Source: Planctomycetota bacterium (lineage in GTDB: Bacteria; Planctomycetota; SZUA-567). From it: a stretch of DNA of 64,000 nucleotides. Positions 8,182 to 17,588 of this stretch are shown piece after piece. Positions within the stretch are counted from its first letter, which is position 1; each line of letters begins with the position of its first letter. The translations under genes and the position numbers were made by a program. Location: positions 1 through 64,000 of the forward strand of contig JAGUZQ010000099.1 of NCBI GenBank assembly GCA_020060765.1, read 5' to 3'. Under the pieces are notes generated by a model. It worked only from the letters and a program-made list of their open reading frames with translations. It did not search any database and had not been told where the DNA came from.

Positions 8182-10098
8182 ATGCGGACTTATGGATGGT
8201 TTGTCGCTTTCTGCCTGGCGGTTGCCGTGTTTCTGGTCAGCCCGGGTCGGATTCTGGCTGAGGATGCGGCTGGGCCGAAAATAGAGGAGAGGGCAGACGT
8301 TATGCCTCCACCCGCGGACGCGGAACTGGATGCCATCGCGGCGGAGTTGGCGCGGGAAAGCGTGCCGGAAGGACAAGCTTCGGAAGTGTCTTCCGTCACG
8401 ATCAGCACTCCCCGGCATTCCGAGGCATCCTCGATGGAAAAGGAAAACACCAAGGCGACAGGCGACGAGGGAGCGAAAAAGCTTCCTTGGTGGCGGCTAT
8501 TAGGGCGCAAGGCTGGTGAAGCTCCAGGAGCAGCGACTGAAACAGTGACGGAGACTAAGGAATCTGTAATTGAGGAAGAACCTGTTGTTGATTCGAACAA
8601 GCCTGTTCCTGCAGAAGCTGAAGTATTTGTAGAAGAGGTGAAAGCTCCAGTGCCACCTGTCGCCGAATTTATTCCTGCAGAAACAGATGATGTTGTAACG
8701 GAAGCAGAGAAGGCGACTGGCGAACAGAAAATGTCTACCATGCAGGGCGGGGAAAAGAAACGGTTCTGGAATTTCTTCCGCAAAAAAGAGACAGCCGCAA
8801 AGGTAGCTGAAAGCGCACCGGTGGCGGAGGAAGAACAAGTGATGGAAGCTGCCGAGGCAAACATTACAGAGTCGGTTTCCTCGGAAGAAGCGGATATCAC
8901 GGCACAAAACGAACCCGCGCCGGAACAGGCGGCGGAAATAGCGGTTGTGGTGAAGCAGGCAAATGTGAAAAACAGCGGTTCGCAGCCGGTATGGAAAAAA
9001 CTGGCGTTCTGGGAGCATGATGCCAAGACTGAAAATGTCATCGCCGAGAATGGCAAGACCGATCCGGCAGAAGCCAAGGTGGAAGAAATCAAAGCCGAAC
9101 AGCAGACGGGTAAAAAGAGCTGGTTCAGAAGTTCCGGAAACAAGAATGCAGCTTCTGCCAGAAACAGCAATAACAATCAGTTGCAGGAACCGATGCCGAC
9201 GCCTGAAGAAAAGGCCAGGATAGTCGAGCTTCTCGACAAAATCGCCAATTCCACCGATTACGCCGAACAGGTGGCGGCGAGAAAAAGCCTGGGCGCGATG
9301 GGGTCAGTCGTATCCCGTGACGCGTTGGTGTTGTTGGATCATCACGACCCAATCGTGCAGGTATTGGGGGTGTTGGTGTTGCGCGAAAGCAAGGGGTCGG
9401 CTGCCTATGCCGCGTTGTGCAGACTGCTTAACTCGGACAACGCCAAGCTGCGCCACCAGGCGGGAATGGCTTTGGTGAAAATGACGGGACAGGAAATTCC
9501 TTACCATTATAACGATATCGAGGAAAACCGCCTGGTTGCCGCCCGCGCGTGGTCTGACTATCTGCTTAAGCAGGGACTGATCGGTCAGCCCGCGGTGGAA
9601 GGAGGCGCGATTGCCGCTGCCGATTCGGCTACCGCCAAGGAAAGCGTGGATTACGAAAGCAGGATAGAAAGTTGGCGGCAGATGGCGGTTCAGCCTGCGG
9701 AAAATAAAAATGGTGCAACCGGCGCCGTCTCGCAACAGCAAGAAGCCACTACCGCCGACAAGGGCGGTATCTGGGCTCCGGTCACGAAAAAGTCATCGGC
9801 AAAAACGACCAAGAAAAAAGCCGCGCTGTGGGATCTGTTGCGCGACAATGATCGCAAAAAGGGGTCGGTTTGGGACAAAATGCAGAGTAGTGAAAGCGAG
9901 AAGAAAAACGAGTCGAAGAAATCAATCTTCCGGCGCGCTTCTGAAACCAAGACTTCGATCTTTGACAATGTGAAATACTCCGCGCGTGAAATACGCGCGA
10001 AAGGCCCGCTGACAAAACGTCTTTCCTACGCCGGGCAGGGCGAGGACGGCAAGGTGAAGGTGGAGGGAGACTTCTACGACCCGTCCGAGGACTATTGA
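8182..10098 (+). CDS. Exported HEAT-repeat protein with recurrent aromatic/basic motifs
   Basis: 638 residues, starting at the ATG at 8182 after GGAGGAG (8170-8176). A clear signal peptide (1-27, ending near ILAED) is followed by a long low-complexity acidic region. Set into this region at fairly regular intervals are short Trp/Phe-plus-basic motifs: PWWRLLGRK (about 102), RFWNFFRKK (about 194), VWKKLAFWE (about 270), KSWFRSSG (about 312). After a HEAT-like helical repeat block (about 342-465) come LWDLLRD, VWDKM, SIFRRA and SIFDNV. I know no family with this layout. The motifs look like amphipathic helices or short linear binding sites spaced on a flexible chain, which would suit an envelope scaffold. 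Function is unknown. Confidence 0.7.
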   Translation: MRTYGWFVAFCLAVAVFLVSPGRILAEDAAGPKIEERADVMPPPADAELDAIAAELARESVPEGQASEVSSVTISTPRHSEASSMEKENTKATGDEGAKKLPWWRLLGRKAGEAPGAATETVTETKESVIEEEPVVDSNKPVPAEAEVFVEEVKAPVPPVAEFIPAETDDVVTEAEKATGEQKMSTMQGGEKKRFWNFFRKKETAAKVAESAPVAEEEQVMEAAEANITESVSSEEADITAQNEPAPEQAAEIAVVVKQANVKNSGSQPVWKKLAFWEHDAKTENVIAENGKTDPAEAKVEEIKAEQQTGKKSWFRSSGNKNAASARNSNNNQLQEPMPTPEEKARIVELLDKIANSTDYAEQVAARKSLGAMGSVVSRDALVLLDHHDPIVQVLGVLVLRESKGSAAYAALCRLLNSDNAKLRHQAGMALVKMTGQEIPYHYNDIEENRLVAARAWSDYLLKQGLIGQPAVEGGAIAAADSATAKESVDYESRIESWRQMAVQPAENKNGATGAVSQQQEATTADKGGIWAPVTKKSSAKTTKKKAALWDLLRDNDRKKGSVWDKMQSSESEKKNESKKSIFRRASETKTSIFDNVKYSAREIRAKGPLTKRLSYAGQGEDGKVKVEGDFYDPSEDY

Positions 10099-10229
10099 CT
10101 TTTGCGCCGAGACCGAAAGATTAGTTGCGTCAAACAATTGAAATTTCGTTCTTGACTTGTCTTGTCTTATAGGTTATTTCTACTATAGGAGGGTATAGGT
10201 TTTTGCCATAAATGTTAAAGGAATATGAC

Positions 10230-10523
10230 ATGCGCGTTACATTGGAGATAGGGAAGCAATTTCCTGAAATCACAGGCGCGGCGTCGGATTCTTTCGCGGC
10301 TGAATTGATGAAGGCCGAGGATTCCGAATTTAAAGAAGTGGTACTGGACTTCGACGGTACCGAGACTATCAGTTCGATGGCGATGGGCAGCATTTTCGCC
10401 ACTCACCAGAAAATGGCTGAACAGGGTCGACGCCTGATTGTGGTCAACGCTTCGGACAAGATCAAGCGGCTCCTGCGCATGGTAAACATGGCGCACCTGC
10501 TGGACTTCGAGGACGAGAGCTGA
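10230..10523 (+). CDS. STAS-domain protein (anti-sigma factor antagonist type)
   Basis: 97 residues from the ATG at 10230, which has AAAGGA eight bases upstream; an ATG at 10212 is in frame but its ribosome site is too distant. The whole protein is one STAS fold: a beta strand ending VVLDFDG, then the loop ETISSMAMGSI, where a Ser is the usual phosphorylation target, then a helix and the strand RRLIVVNAS. STAS proteins of this size bind anti-sigma kinases (SpoIIAA/RsbV type) and release a sigma factor when dephosphorylated. No partner kinase or phosphatase lies next to it. The intergenic region upstream has a TTGACT (10152-10157) without a convincing -10. Confidence 0.85.
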   Translation: MRVTLEIGKQFPEITGAASDSFAAELMKAEDSEFKEVVLDFDGTETISSMAMGSIFATHQKMAEQGRRLIVVNASDKIKRLLRMVNMAHLLDFEDES

Positions 10524-10546
10524 GGTTAATATTCACTGTGTGATTT

Positions 10547-10583
10547 AAAAAAAAGCCCGGACAGTGTCCGGGCTTTTTTTTTT
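10547..10583. terminator. Bidirectional terminator between the STAS gene and the convergent gene
   Basis: An 8-bp perfect stem, GCCCGGAC / GTCCGGGC with a 3-nt loop, is flanked by an A-run (10547-10554) and a T-run (10574-10583), so it can stop transcription from both sides. Confidence 0.92.
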
Positions 10584-10596
10584 GAAGATATTTCTG

Positions 10597-11055
10597 TTAT
10601 TCGGTCGAATTTTCGGTCGCGGCGGTTGCGTCGGTGGTTTCTCCGTCCAGGTTGGCGGCGGTTTCGCCTGTTTCGGCTTCGGCGGTGAAAATTTCCGCCA
10701 GGTAGGCAGGATCCTTCTTGGCCATTTCCCGGGCGCGGTTGAGGTATTGCAGGATCGACAGGGTATCGGTGCCTTCCTTCTGCAACTGTTCGGCAAACGC
10801 GCGGACGTTAGGCATGATGTCGCCAATCCCTGCGCCCTGCACGGTTTTGGAAAGAGAGTTGAGAGAGGCCGAGACGGCGGAGATGGAGCACATGTCGGAA
10901 ATGCCAGAATAGATGGATTCGCTGAACTTGGCAATGTCGGAAGTTCCCTTGACCGAATCAAGCATGGTCGACATGGAAGAACTCTTCTGCTGGGCGAGTT
11001 GCAGGCCGTAGGAGTTGTAGGTATCGAAATAGGAACTGATATCGTTGGCAGACAT
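10597..11055 (-). CDS. Hypothetical soluble protein, mostly helical
   Basis: 152 residues with no signal peptide or membrane segment. AAAGGAC lies at a normal distance before the ATG at 11055. The N-terminal two thirds are rich in Ser, Ala and Met and predicted helical; the last 30 residues are acidic with many Thr/Ala/Glu (ending TENSTE), typical of a disordered tail. I recognise no family. The N-terminal pattern (repeated small residues, MSTMLDSV) is loosely like secreted or flagellar-type helical proteins, but this is not enough for a call. The gene lies downstream of the FHA-kinase gene on the same strand and ends at a strong terminator. Confidence 0.6.
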   Translation of the reverse strand: MSANDISSYFDTYNSYGLQLAQQKSSSMSTMLDSVKGTSDIAKFSESIYSGISDMCSISAVSASLNSLSKTVQGAGIGDIMPNVRAFAEQLQKEGTDTLSILQYLNRAREMAKKDPAYLAEIFTAEAETGETAANLDGETTDATAATENSTE

Positions 11056-11184
11056 GGCAATGTCCTTTCCGCGAAAGATCGTGGCGCGAGACTACTGTTC
11101 GCGCGCGGTTACAAGCCCGCATATTTATTATCGGACGAACTTATCCCGAAGTTTAGCGGAAAAGGGAGGATTTTTATTATCTGC

Positions 11185-14091
11185 TCAAGGCGCTTCGTCG
11201 ATGCGGATGTTGCTGAAGGAAGCGGGCGTTTCGATACATTGCAGGCTAAGCTGCGCCGACCAGGTTCCGCAATCCTTGGCGGCGACGCGCGTTACGGGCT
11301 GGTTGCTGGCGAAGAGAAAGACCTGTCCTCCCAGCGATTCCAGGCGCAGGGGCTGATCTTTCCGGGAGAGTTTGCCTCGCGCCTGGGTGACTTCGCCGCT
11401 CTGGCTGACTTCCAGGATGACGCCTGTTCCGGTTATCCGGGCGGTTAGAAAATTGCTTTTATCTTTTTTCAGCGTCAACGCCACCTGACCATCGTCGGCG
11501 TTGCCGGTAATGGTAAAATACACTGCCGCGTTTTTCATGGATACGGTGCGCGAGGTCATGATGATTTGGGAATTTTCACCCCCGCTGGCAATAAGTTTGC
11601 CTTCGGCGAAACGCCAATCGCCGGACATCGTCTTCCATTTCTCCCTGGTTTTCATGTCGGCGAAATCCGCATACTCGACCACCGCCCTGCCAGAAGTCAG
11701 GGCGTCGGCGTAGGAAACCAGCGGGTAGTAGCGGCTGCCGGGCTTGACCGCGTCCAGGTAAGCTTTGGAGTAGCCCTTGTGCTGGCGCGAGGCGAAGTAC
11801 AGCCCCGCCCCCAGCGCTTCCTGCTCTTCCAGGTCTTCAGGCATCGCGACCTCTGCCGGGCTGTCCAGATCAATGTCTGTCCACTTGACGTCCTTGACTG
11901 CGCCCTTGTCGTCGGTGGCGCGGAGCTTCCAATCGGCGGAAACCGCCAGAAAGCAATAACCCATTCCGACAACAGACACTTTCGTGGTTTTAAGATCGCG
12001 CATCAGGCGTCGGCGGTAGGCGTCGGCGGCGGCGATGATATTGCGCAAGTCGCGGAAATTCTCCTCCCAGACCAACCCTCTGACCGAGCGTTCAGGGGTG
12101 TCCAGAGTTGAGCCTTCGAAAGCCATTTCCGGCAGCGTAGCGTTGAACTGGCGCCAGCATGTGAAGAAAGTAGCGCGCGCGGCGCTTTCGATGTCGACGA
12201 TCTGCGACTGCGCTTTTTCCGCCCAGTCGGAATCGGGCGCCTGCAGCACCAGTTTCATAAAAGCTTTTCTTGCCTCTGCCTTGTCGCCTTTGGCGCGCAG
12301 GGCTTCTGCTTCGGCGAAAATCCTGCCATTGGCTTCGTCGGCTTTCTGGCGAAGTTCGCCCAGGCGCGCGGTTGCCTTGGTGGCGGCTCCTGTGTTCTCG
12401 TAATTGGCGGCGAACGTTTCCAGCATGGTTGCGGCTTCGGCAAATTCACCCGCCTTGATTTGGCGTTCGATTACCGGCGATGCTTCGCTCCATGCGGCGT
12501 CGGCGCGTTTGTCGGCTTCGGTTTTAGCCGGTTGGCGTTCCACCGGAGTGTCAATTATCGGAGGATTGTCGAGGCGGGGATTTTTTTCCGGGGCGGTTAC
12601 GTCAACGGTTTTTGCGGCCAGCTTGTTTTCCAGTTCCGCCAGAAGGGTTGTCGCTGAAGCGGTTTCGGGAGAACTCTGTTTTTTAAGTTCCCGCAGAATG
12701 TCCCTGGCTTTTTCCAATTCGCCCGCGCTGGCAAGCGACTGCGCCCGCGCCAGCATTTTCTGCGTTGCCGTCGGTTCGTCCGAGCCCAGCAGGCCGAAAA
12801 CCAGCCAGGCCAGCAGCGCGGCCGCCGCCACCGTCACGGTGGCGCAGATGCCGATGGCTAGCGGACGATAGGGATTGTGCGCGGGAAGGTAATCGGTGTC
12901 TTCATGAGTCTTCTGCGCCTTGGCCGCGACAGGCGCGGGGTTCACAACTGCCCTGGGGGTCGGTTTGACCGGCGCGGCGTGCAGCGCGGTTTCCACTTGC
13001 TTAAGCTGTTCCAGCAATTCGCGGCAGTTCTGCGGTCGCCGGGCGGGATCCTTGCTCAGGCAGGTCATGATCAGATCCGCCAGCGCCGTCGATAGGTCGG
13101 GCATGAGGCGGCGGGGATCCGGCACCGGCGCGTCCATGTGCATCCGTACGATTTCCGTGGGAGTTTCCCCAACGTAGGGAGGCCTGCCGCAGACCATGTG
13201 ATAGGCGGTGGCGGCCAGCGAATAGATATCGCTCCTGGCGTCGGCGGGCAGGCGGCGCACCGTTTCCGGCGCGACGTATTGGGGCGTGCCCATCAGCGGC
13301 TTGTCGGGTTTTTTCTCCTCGCCGTACTGCATCACCTTCGCCAGCCCCAGGTCGGCGATTTTCACAATGCCGTCCTTGCGGAGAATGATATTCTGCGGCT
13401 TGATGTCTTGGTGGAGAATTCCCTGGTCGTGCGCGTGAGCCAGTCCCTCGGCAATCTGGCTGGTGATTTTGACTGCGGTCTCGGCGTCGAGAGCGCCTTC
13501 TTTCTGGATTTTACGGGAGAGAGTTTCGCCTTTGACGAATTCCATGCTGAAAAAATAGCGTCCGTCTTCCTGGCCGAAATCGTGGATTGCTATCACGTTG
13601 GGGTGCTGCAACCGTCCGGCGAGGCGCGCCTCCCGCATGAAGTCGTCGACAAAGCCTGCGCGTACGGCCATGTCCTTGCGCATGACTTTCAACGCCACGT
13701 CGCGTTCCATGGTGATCTGCCGGGCGCGGTAGACTGATCCCATTCCGCCGCGACCGATACGTTCGACTACCTGGTAATTGCCCATGCGCTGTCCGATCAG
13801 GGGATCTACTTCCGTGTCGACGAAGGTGAATTCCTGTTCCCCGATCCGGACGACATCGCCGTGGTTGAGCGACTGGCTTTCGATTTTGACGTTATTGATA
13901 TAGGTGCCGTTGGAGGAGTTGAGGTCGTCCAGGACATAAGCGTCGCCCCGGCGGATGATGCGGGCGTGTTCGCGTGAGGCTTTGCTGCCGCCGATGCGGA
14001 TGGTGTTTTTGGAACTGCGACCGAAGGTGATTTCCTTGTCCAGGCCGTATTCCTGTTTCCGTCCGTCGATAGTCGTCACCAGACGAGGCAT
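11185..14091 (-). CDS. FHA domain-Ser/Thr protein kinase-transmembrane receptor with C-terminal LamG-like domain
   Basis: 968 residues. The FHA phosphothreonine-binding domain is at 1-95 (FGRSSKN at 23-29, SREH 39-42, LNSSNGTY 57-64). The Hanks-type kinase domain is at 106-365: Gly loop GRGGMGSV, Lys135, Glu154, catalytic loop HQDIKPQN with Asp229 (Gln replaces the usual Arg before Asp), ADLG at 246-249 in place of DFG, APE motif. One membrane segment is at 411-434. Outside the cytoplasm follow two Ala/Lys-rich TPR-like helical regions (about 440-640), an unassigned middle part, and a beta-rich C-terminal domain (about 800-968) resembling concanavalin/LamG-like families. AGGAGAAGGAAT precedes the ATG. 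The protein likely reads an envelope signal and phosphorylates cytoplasmic targets that its own FHA domain can bind. Confidence 0.92.
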   Translation of the reverse strand: MPRLVTTIDGRKQEYGLDKEITFGRSSKNTIRIGGSKASREHARIIRRGDAYVLDDLNSSNGTYINNVKIESQSLNHGDVVRIGEQEFTFVDTEVDPLIGQRMGNYQVVERIGRGGMGSVYRARQITMERDVALKVMRKDMAVRAGFVDDFMREARLAGRLQHPNVIAIHDFGQEDGRYFFSMEFVKGETLSRKIQKEGALDAETAVKITSQIAEGLAHAHDQGILHQDIKPQNIILRKDGIVKIADLGLAKVMQYGEEKKPDKPLMGTPQYVAPETVRRLPADARSDIYSLAATAYHMVCGRPPYVGETPTEIVRMHMDAPVPDPRRLMPDLSTALADLIMTCLSKDPARRPQNCRELLEQLKQVETALHAAPVKPTPRAVVNPAPVAAKAQKTHEDTDYLPAHNPYRPLAIGICATVTVAAAALLAWLVFGLLGSDEPTATQKMLARAQSLASAGELEKARDILRELKKQSSPETASATTLLAELENKLAAKTVDVTAPEKNPRLDNPPIIDTPVERQPAKTEADKRADAAWSEASPVIERQIKAGEFAEAATMLETFAANYENTGAATKATARLGELRQKADEANGRIFAEAEALRAKGDKAEARKAFMKLVLQAPDSDWAEKAQSQIVDIESAARATFFTCWRQFNATLPEMAFEGSTLDTPERSVRGLVWEENFRDLRNIIAAADAYRRRLMRDLKTTKVSVVGMGYCFLAVSADWKLRATDDKGAVKDVKWTDIDLDSPAEVAMPEDLEEQEALGAGLYFASRQHKGYSKAYLDAVKPGSRYYPLVSYADALTSGRAVVEYADFADMKTREKWKTMSGDWRFAEGKLIASGGENSQIIMTSRTVSMKNAAVYFTITGNADDGQVALTLKKDKSNFLTARITGTGVILEVSQSGEVTQARGKLSRKDQPLRLESLGGQVFLFASNQPVTRVAAKDCGTWSAQLSLQCIETPASFSNIRIDEAP

Positions 14092-14374
14092 AATTCCTTC
14101 TCCTGTGATTTAATTGCAAAGATAAAATCCGCGTCCATGGGCGCAAATTGTGCCGATTATTGTGGAGGCATTCTGTTAAAGTTATGCCAGCGCCCGCGCG
14201 GTGTCAAGAAAAAACGTGTGTACGGCGGCTGACAGGCAAATCCTCGGAAAGAAAGGAACATAATCTTTTTCAGGCTTGACGGTTAAGAGCAAAAAGGTGA
14301 TGCTAAACTTGTGCCTTTGCTAATTTGCTGTAAGGATTTGGCTTTGGAATGGTGGTTATTGAGGGAGGATGAAA

Positions 14375-15865
14375 ATGAGTACAAGATTATCCTGTTGTCA
14401 AAAATGTGGTTTAGCTATTAGCGAGGAATCAAAATTTTGCATGAATTGCGGAACTCACATTAATACAAATGCTGATAGCAAAAATGCGGATTTGAATCCG
14501 GGAAATAAATTAAATCCGCATAGTACTGCTGCTGTGATTGTTTGCGCTATTGTTTTCTTTTTCGCGATAATATCTATTCCTTATCATCCATCAGAAGAGG
14601 TCAAGAATTTTTCACGAATTATTATTGAAACTAAATACAAGATTAAGAGCGGTATAAATAGGTTTGAACTCGGGGAAGCACGAGGAAAAATGGGCGCAAT
14701 ACTTTCTCATATTGCCGAACAATCTGTGCCCGAACATTTGAAAAAGGCTGCTGAGGATTGTTTGCAGGCTACGGCTGTTTTAGAAGCAAATTTTACAGAT
14801 TTTCAAACACACGCTAATTCAGTTCTCGCGGCATACGATTTTTTTTCATCTGAACTAAACCAATACCATGACAGATACGATATTGTAGGTGTCATTGCGA
14901 TGGTTATTGCAGGATTAGTAGCTATATCGAGCGTATGGGTATACGTTGAGGCTTGTAAACGGGGAATTAAAAAAGGAACAACAAAGGGATTATTAGATAT
15001 TGACCCATTGGGTTGGTTCTTTGCTTGCTTAGGCATTTGGCTGATAGCTTTTCCGCTATTTATGATAAGACGTAATTCTCTACTAAAAAGCGATAAGACA
15101 GGTGATGCTACTGTAGATATTCCCCAAAAAGATGATGGGGGCGCACTACATAATAATGTGTTTTTCGATAACAAAATACAAGATTCTCAGGAGTTCAGTA
15201 AGCAGGCATACTCCCATGCCAAAGGAGTGACCGAAAATACGATTGATGCGGTGAAAATCCTGTTCTCCGACCCTATGGGTGGGCAGGAAAAGGTGGTCGG
15301 TATGCTGGGACAGGCCAAGGCGATGTCGGCGGGGATCGTGTTTATTGCCGCGTTTGTGTTGGTCAGTCTGCTGTTTGGCAATACCGGCCCGGTGGACATG
15401 CTGGGCGGTGGCGTGATGCTGACGCAAAAAGAGATGACGCAATATACCGCTGACGCTTTCAAATCCGCTCTCTCCGGCAAGGAAGTCAAATTCAATGCGC
15501 CGAGTTTTCGTTGGCGTGCGATTTTGAGCAGCGCGTTTTTCGCGGCGGGAATAGTATTGGCGATTTACCTCATCGGTAAATTCCTGGGCAGCGGCGCGAA
15601 TCTGCCTGTCAGCATCTTCACCGGCGGCGTCGCCATCGCCCCGTTGGCGCTGGCGGTATTATTGTCCTGGATTTTTGCCAAACTGGATTTTTACACGCTG
15701 ATGGGCGGGGTCGGCTTTTTCTGTCTGGCGATTTCGATTTTGTTGGTTAACACCTCTTTGGTGAGTATTCAGAAAATCTCCACCCGCGCGGCGGTGTTGC
15801 TTACTCCCGGTACTTTTGTCGCGGCTGGGTTCGTGATGTATGTCGGTATCAGGATTTTGGGATAG
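14375..15865 (+). CDS. Zinc-ribbon multi-pass membrane protein
   Basis: 496 residues from the ATG at 14375; an in-frame ATG at 14369 lies too close to the GGGAGG ribosome site (14363-14368). The N-terminus is a zinc ribbon with CxxC pairs (CQKCG about 8-12 and CMNCG about 23-27). Membrane segments follow at about 50-70, 175-195, 215-235, 310-335 and three or four near the C-terminus. A helical, likely extracytoplasmic region lies between the first two. The first about 270 codons are A+T-rich, and from about 15200 onward codon use switches abruptly to the G+C-rich style of neighbouring genes, as if two genes were joined. I cannot assign a function. Confidence 0.75.
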   Translation: MSTRLSCCQKCGLAISEESKFCMNCGTHINTNADSKNADLNPGNKLNPHSTAAVIVCAIVFFFAIISIPYHPSEEVKNFSRIIIETKYKIKSGINRFELGEARGKMGAILSHIAEQSVPEHLKKAAEDCLQATAVLEANFTDFQTHANSVLAAYDFFSSELNQYHDRYDIVGVIAMVIAGLVAISSVWVYVEACKRGIKKGTTKGLLDIDPLGWFFACLGIWLIAFPLFMIRRNSLLKSDKTGDATVDIPQKDDGGALHNNVFFDNKIQDSQEFSKQAYSHAKGVTENTIDAVKILFSDPMGGQEKVVGMLGQAKAMSAGIVFIAAFVLVSLLFGNTGPVDMLGGGVMLTQKEMTQYTADAFKSALSGKEVKFNAPSFRWRAILSSAFFAAGIVLAIYLIGKFLGSGANLPVSIFTGGVAIAPLALAVLLSWIFAKLDFYTLMGGVGFFCLAISILLVNTSLVSIQKISTRAAVLLTPGTFVAAGFVMYVGIRILG

Positions 15866-15904
15866 ACAGACGTTTTCTTTCACAACATGCAAGAGGATTA
15901 AACC

Positions 15905-17074
15905 ATGGCCAAGGTGTTGAAGGTGGCGCAGATCGGGTGCGGGGCGTTTGCCGAGGGGCAGGACTTTCCCAATTTCGCGGAAAACCCGCGAGTGGAATGC
16001 GTCTGGTGCTGCGACATCAACGAGGCGCGCGCGCAAGAAATGGCGAAGAAATTCGGCATCGGCCAGGTGACCACGAAAATCGAAGACATCATGCGAGACC
16101 CCGAGGTCGACTTTATCAAGGTCTGCACCTCGCACGAGGCGCACCTGCCGATTATCGAGGCGGCGGCGGCGGCGGGGAAACACATTTTCTGCGAAAAGCC
16201 GATGGCGATGGAAAACGAGGAAGGCTTCAAAATTATCCGCGCCGTGCGCAAGGGCGGCGTGAAAATCTGCATCGACCTGAATCGCCGCATGTCGCCCAGC
16301 CTCCACGCCTTGCGCAAACGCTGGCTCGCCCATCGCCAGAATCCGAAAAACAACTCCTGGCGCTACACCGAAACCGACCGCCAGCCGTACCCGGAGGAAC
16401 TGGCTTCGCACTTCCTGGCGCGCGTGCAGGACGACACCGCCAGCTATCGTCTCATCCACCTCGACCCCCTGCGCGGCGGCGGCGAAATCATCGGCGAGAC
16501 CGTCCACTGGCTCGACCTCGCCTGCTGGTGGTTCGCGCCGCAGGTGCCGACCGCGATTCAGGCTTGGGGCACGACGCGCCTGTACCACGGCGTCAACCTG
16601 AAATTCTCCGGCGGCGACACCGCAACTATTCTGTTTAACACTGGCGGCACTTTCGACTATCCCAAGGAAATGTTCGAGGTGACCTGCCTGGGCGCGCTGT
16701 TCCGCAACGAATGTTTTCTTGAAAACCAGTATTACGGCATGGGCGACCCTGAGCGCGAAGTCTTCCCGCTGCAACGCGACTGCCTGCCGGAAGTGGGCAA
16801 GCAGGGTGGCTTGGATGGATACCAGGAAAAGTATTACGCCCGCGTGAAGGGTTTGGCCAATAGCAAGGAAGGGCACAACAATTTACAGATGGACAAGGGG
16901 CACCGGGGAATGCTGGAGGGGTTCGTCGACGCGATCATCAACGATAAGCCTTCGCCGTGCGACGAGGTTTCCGGTTTTCTCAGCACCTATCTTGCGCGGC
17001 GCGCGATCGAATCGATCCGCTTAAATCAGCCTCTGCCGGTGCCGCTGGATATGATTTATTTCGACGTGTTGTGA
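15905..17074 (+). CDS. Gfo/Idh/MocA-family NAD(P)-dependent oxidoreductase
   Basis: 389 residues. The N-terminal Rossmann fold opens with VAQIGCGAFAEG (nucleotide loop 11-16), and the family hallmark EKP is at 97-99 (CEKPMA). The C-terminal half is the usual beta-sheet substrate domain, including GGGEIIGETVHWLDLACWW with the conserved His of the active site. These enzymes oxidise or reduce sugars, inositols or related polyols using NAD(P). The substrate is not readable. AGAGGATT lies before the ATG, and the small gene at 17077 follows after two bases, so the two are probably cotranscribed. Confidence 0.9.
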   Translation: MAKVLKVAQIGCGAFAEGQDFPNFAENPRVECVWCCDINEARAQEMAKKFGIGQVTTKIEDIMRDPEVDFIKVCTSHEAHLPIIEAAAAAGKHIFCEKPMAMENEEGFKIIRAVRKGGVKICIDLNRRMSPSLHALRKRWLAHRQNPKNNSWRYTETDRQPYPEELASHFLARVQDDTASYRLIHLDPLRGGGEIIGETVHWLDLACWWFAPQVPTAIQAWGTTRLYHGVNLKFSGGDTATILFNTGGTFDYPKEMFEVTCLGALFRNECFLENQYYGMGDPEREVFPLQRDCLPEVGKQGGLDGYQEKYYARVKGLANSKEGHNNLQMDKGHRGMLEGFVDAIINDKPSPCDEVSGFLSTYLARRAIESIRLNQPLPVPLDMIYFDVL

Positions 17075-17076
17075 TT

Positions 17077-17565
17077 ATGATTAAGCTGAACTGGCAATGC
17101 CTAAAATCACGAAAGTTGCTGGCGGCAATCGCCGTGTTAGTATGTTTTGTTGTGTCTGGTTTTTTGTTGCCGTTAATTATCGTCAGCGAGTGGTCACAGG
17201 AAATGTGTGCGCTCTGCGGTTCCAAACGCGGAGCGCATAGTTTTCTTGGCATCAGCCATAAACCTTATTATAATGAATCTCCGGTGGAGGCGTGGAGAAA
17301 GAAAAAAGGCCGACCATGTCAGCATCAATGGGTATTCATGAGCAGGACCGGCAAAGGTATTCTGGGGAAAAGTTGTTCGTTTTCATGCGGAATAGCGCCA
17401 GACATTTATTTGCTGGCTTCTTATCCAAAACTGATGGAATGGATGGTAAACAATAAGAGCGACGATGAGATAGAAACTATATTAACAATAATGGCTGGCG
17501 GTTCTCGACAACAGGCACACGATTTTACCAATAAGCTGTTTGAGGAAATGACGGCGCAGGATTAG
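17077..17565 (+). CDS. Hypothetical membrane-anchored Cys-rich protein
   Basis: 162 residues, beginning two bases after the stop of the oxidoreductase gene. One hydrophobic segment (about 16-36) anchors it, with most of the chain after it. The rest has Cys/His groups CALCGSKRG (about 45), CQHQW (about 79) and CSFSCG (about 97), which could bind a metal or form disulphides. The end is helical and acidic (NNKSDDEIETI). The codon use is A+T-rich compared with both neighbours, suggesting a later insertion. An upstream in-frame start at 16957 would overlap the dehydrogenase gene and is not favoured. No family recognised. Confidence 0.6.
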   Translation: MIKLNWQCLKSRKLLAAIAVLVCFVVSGFLLPLIIVSEWSQEMCALCGSKRGAHSFLGISHKPYYNESPVEAWRKKKGRPCQHQWVFMSRTGKGILGKSCSFSCGIAPDIYLLASYPKLMEWMVNNKSDDEIETILTIMAGGSRQQAHDFTNKLFEEMTAQD

Positions 17566-17588
17566 TTGTAAAAAAATCCGGAGAAGTA

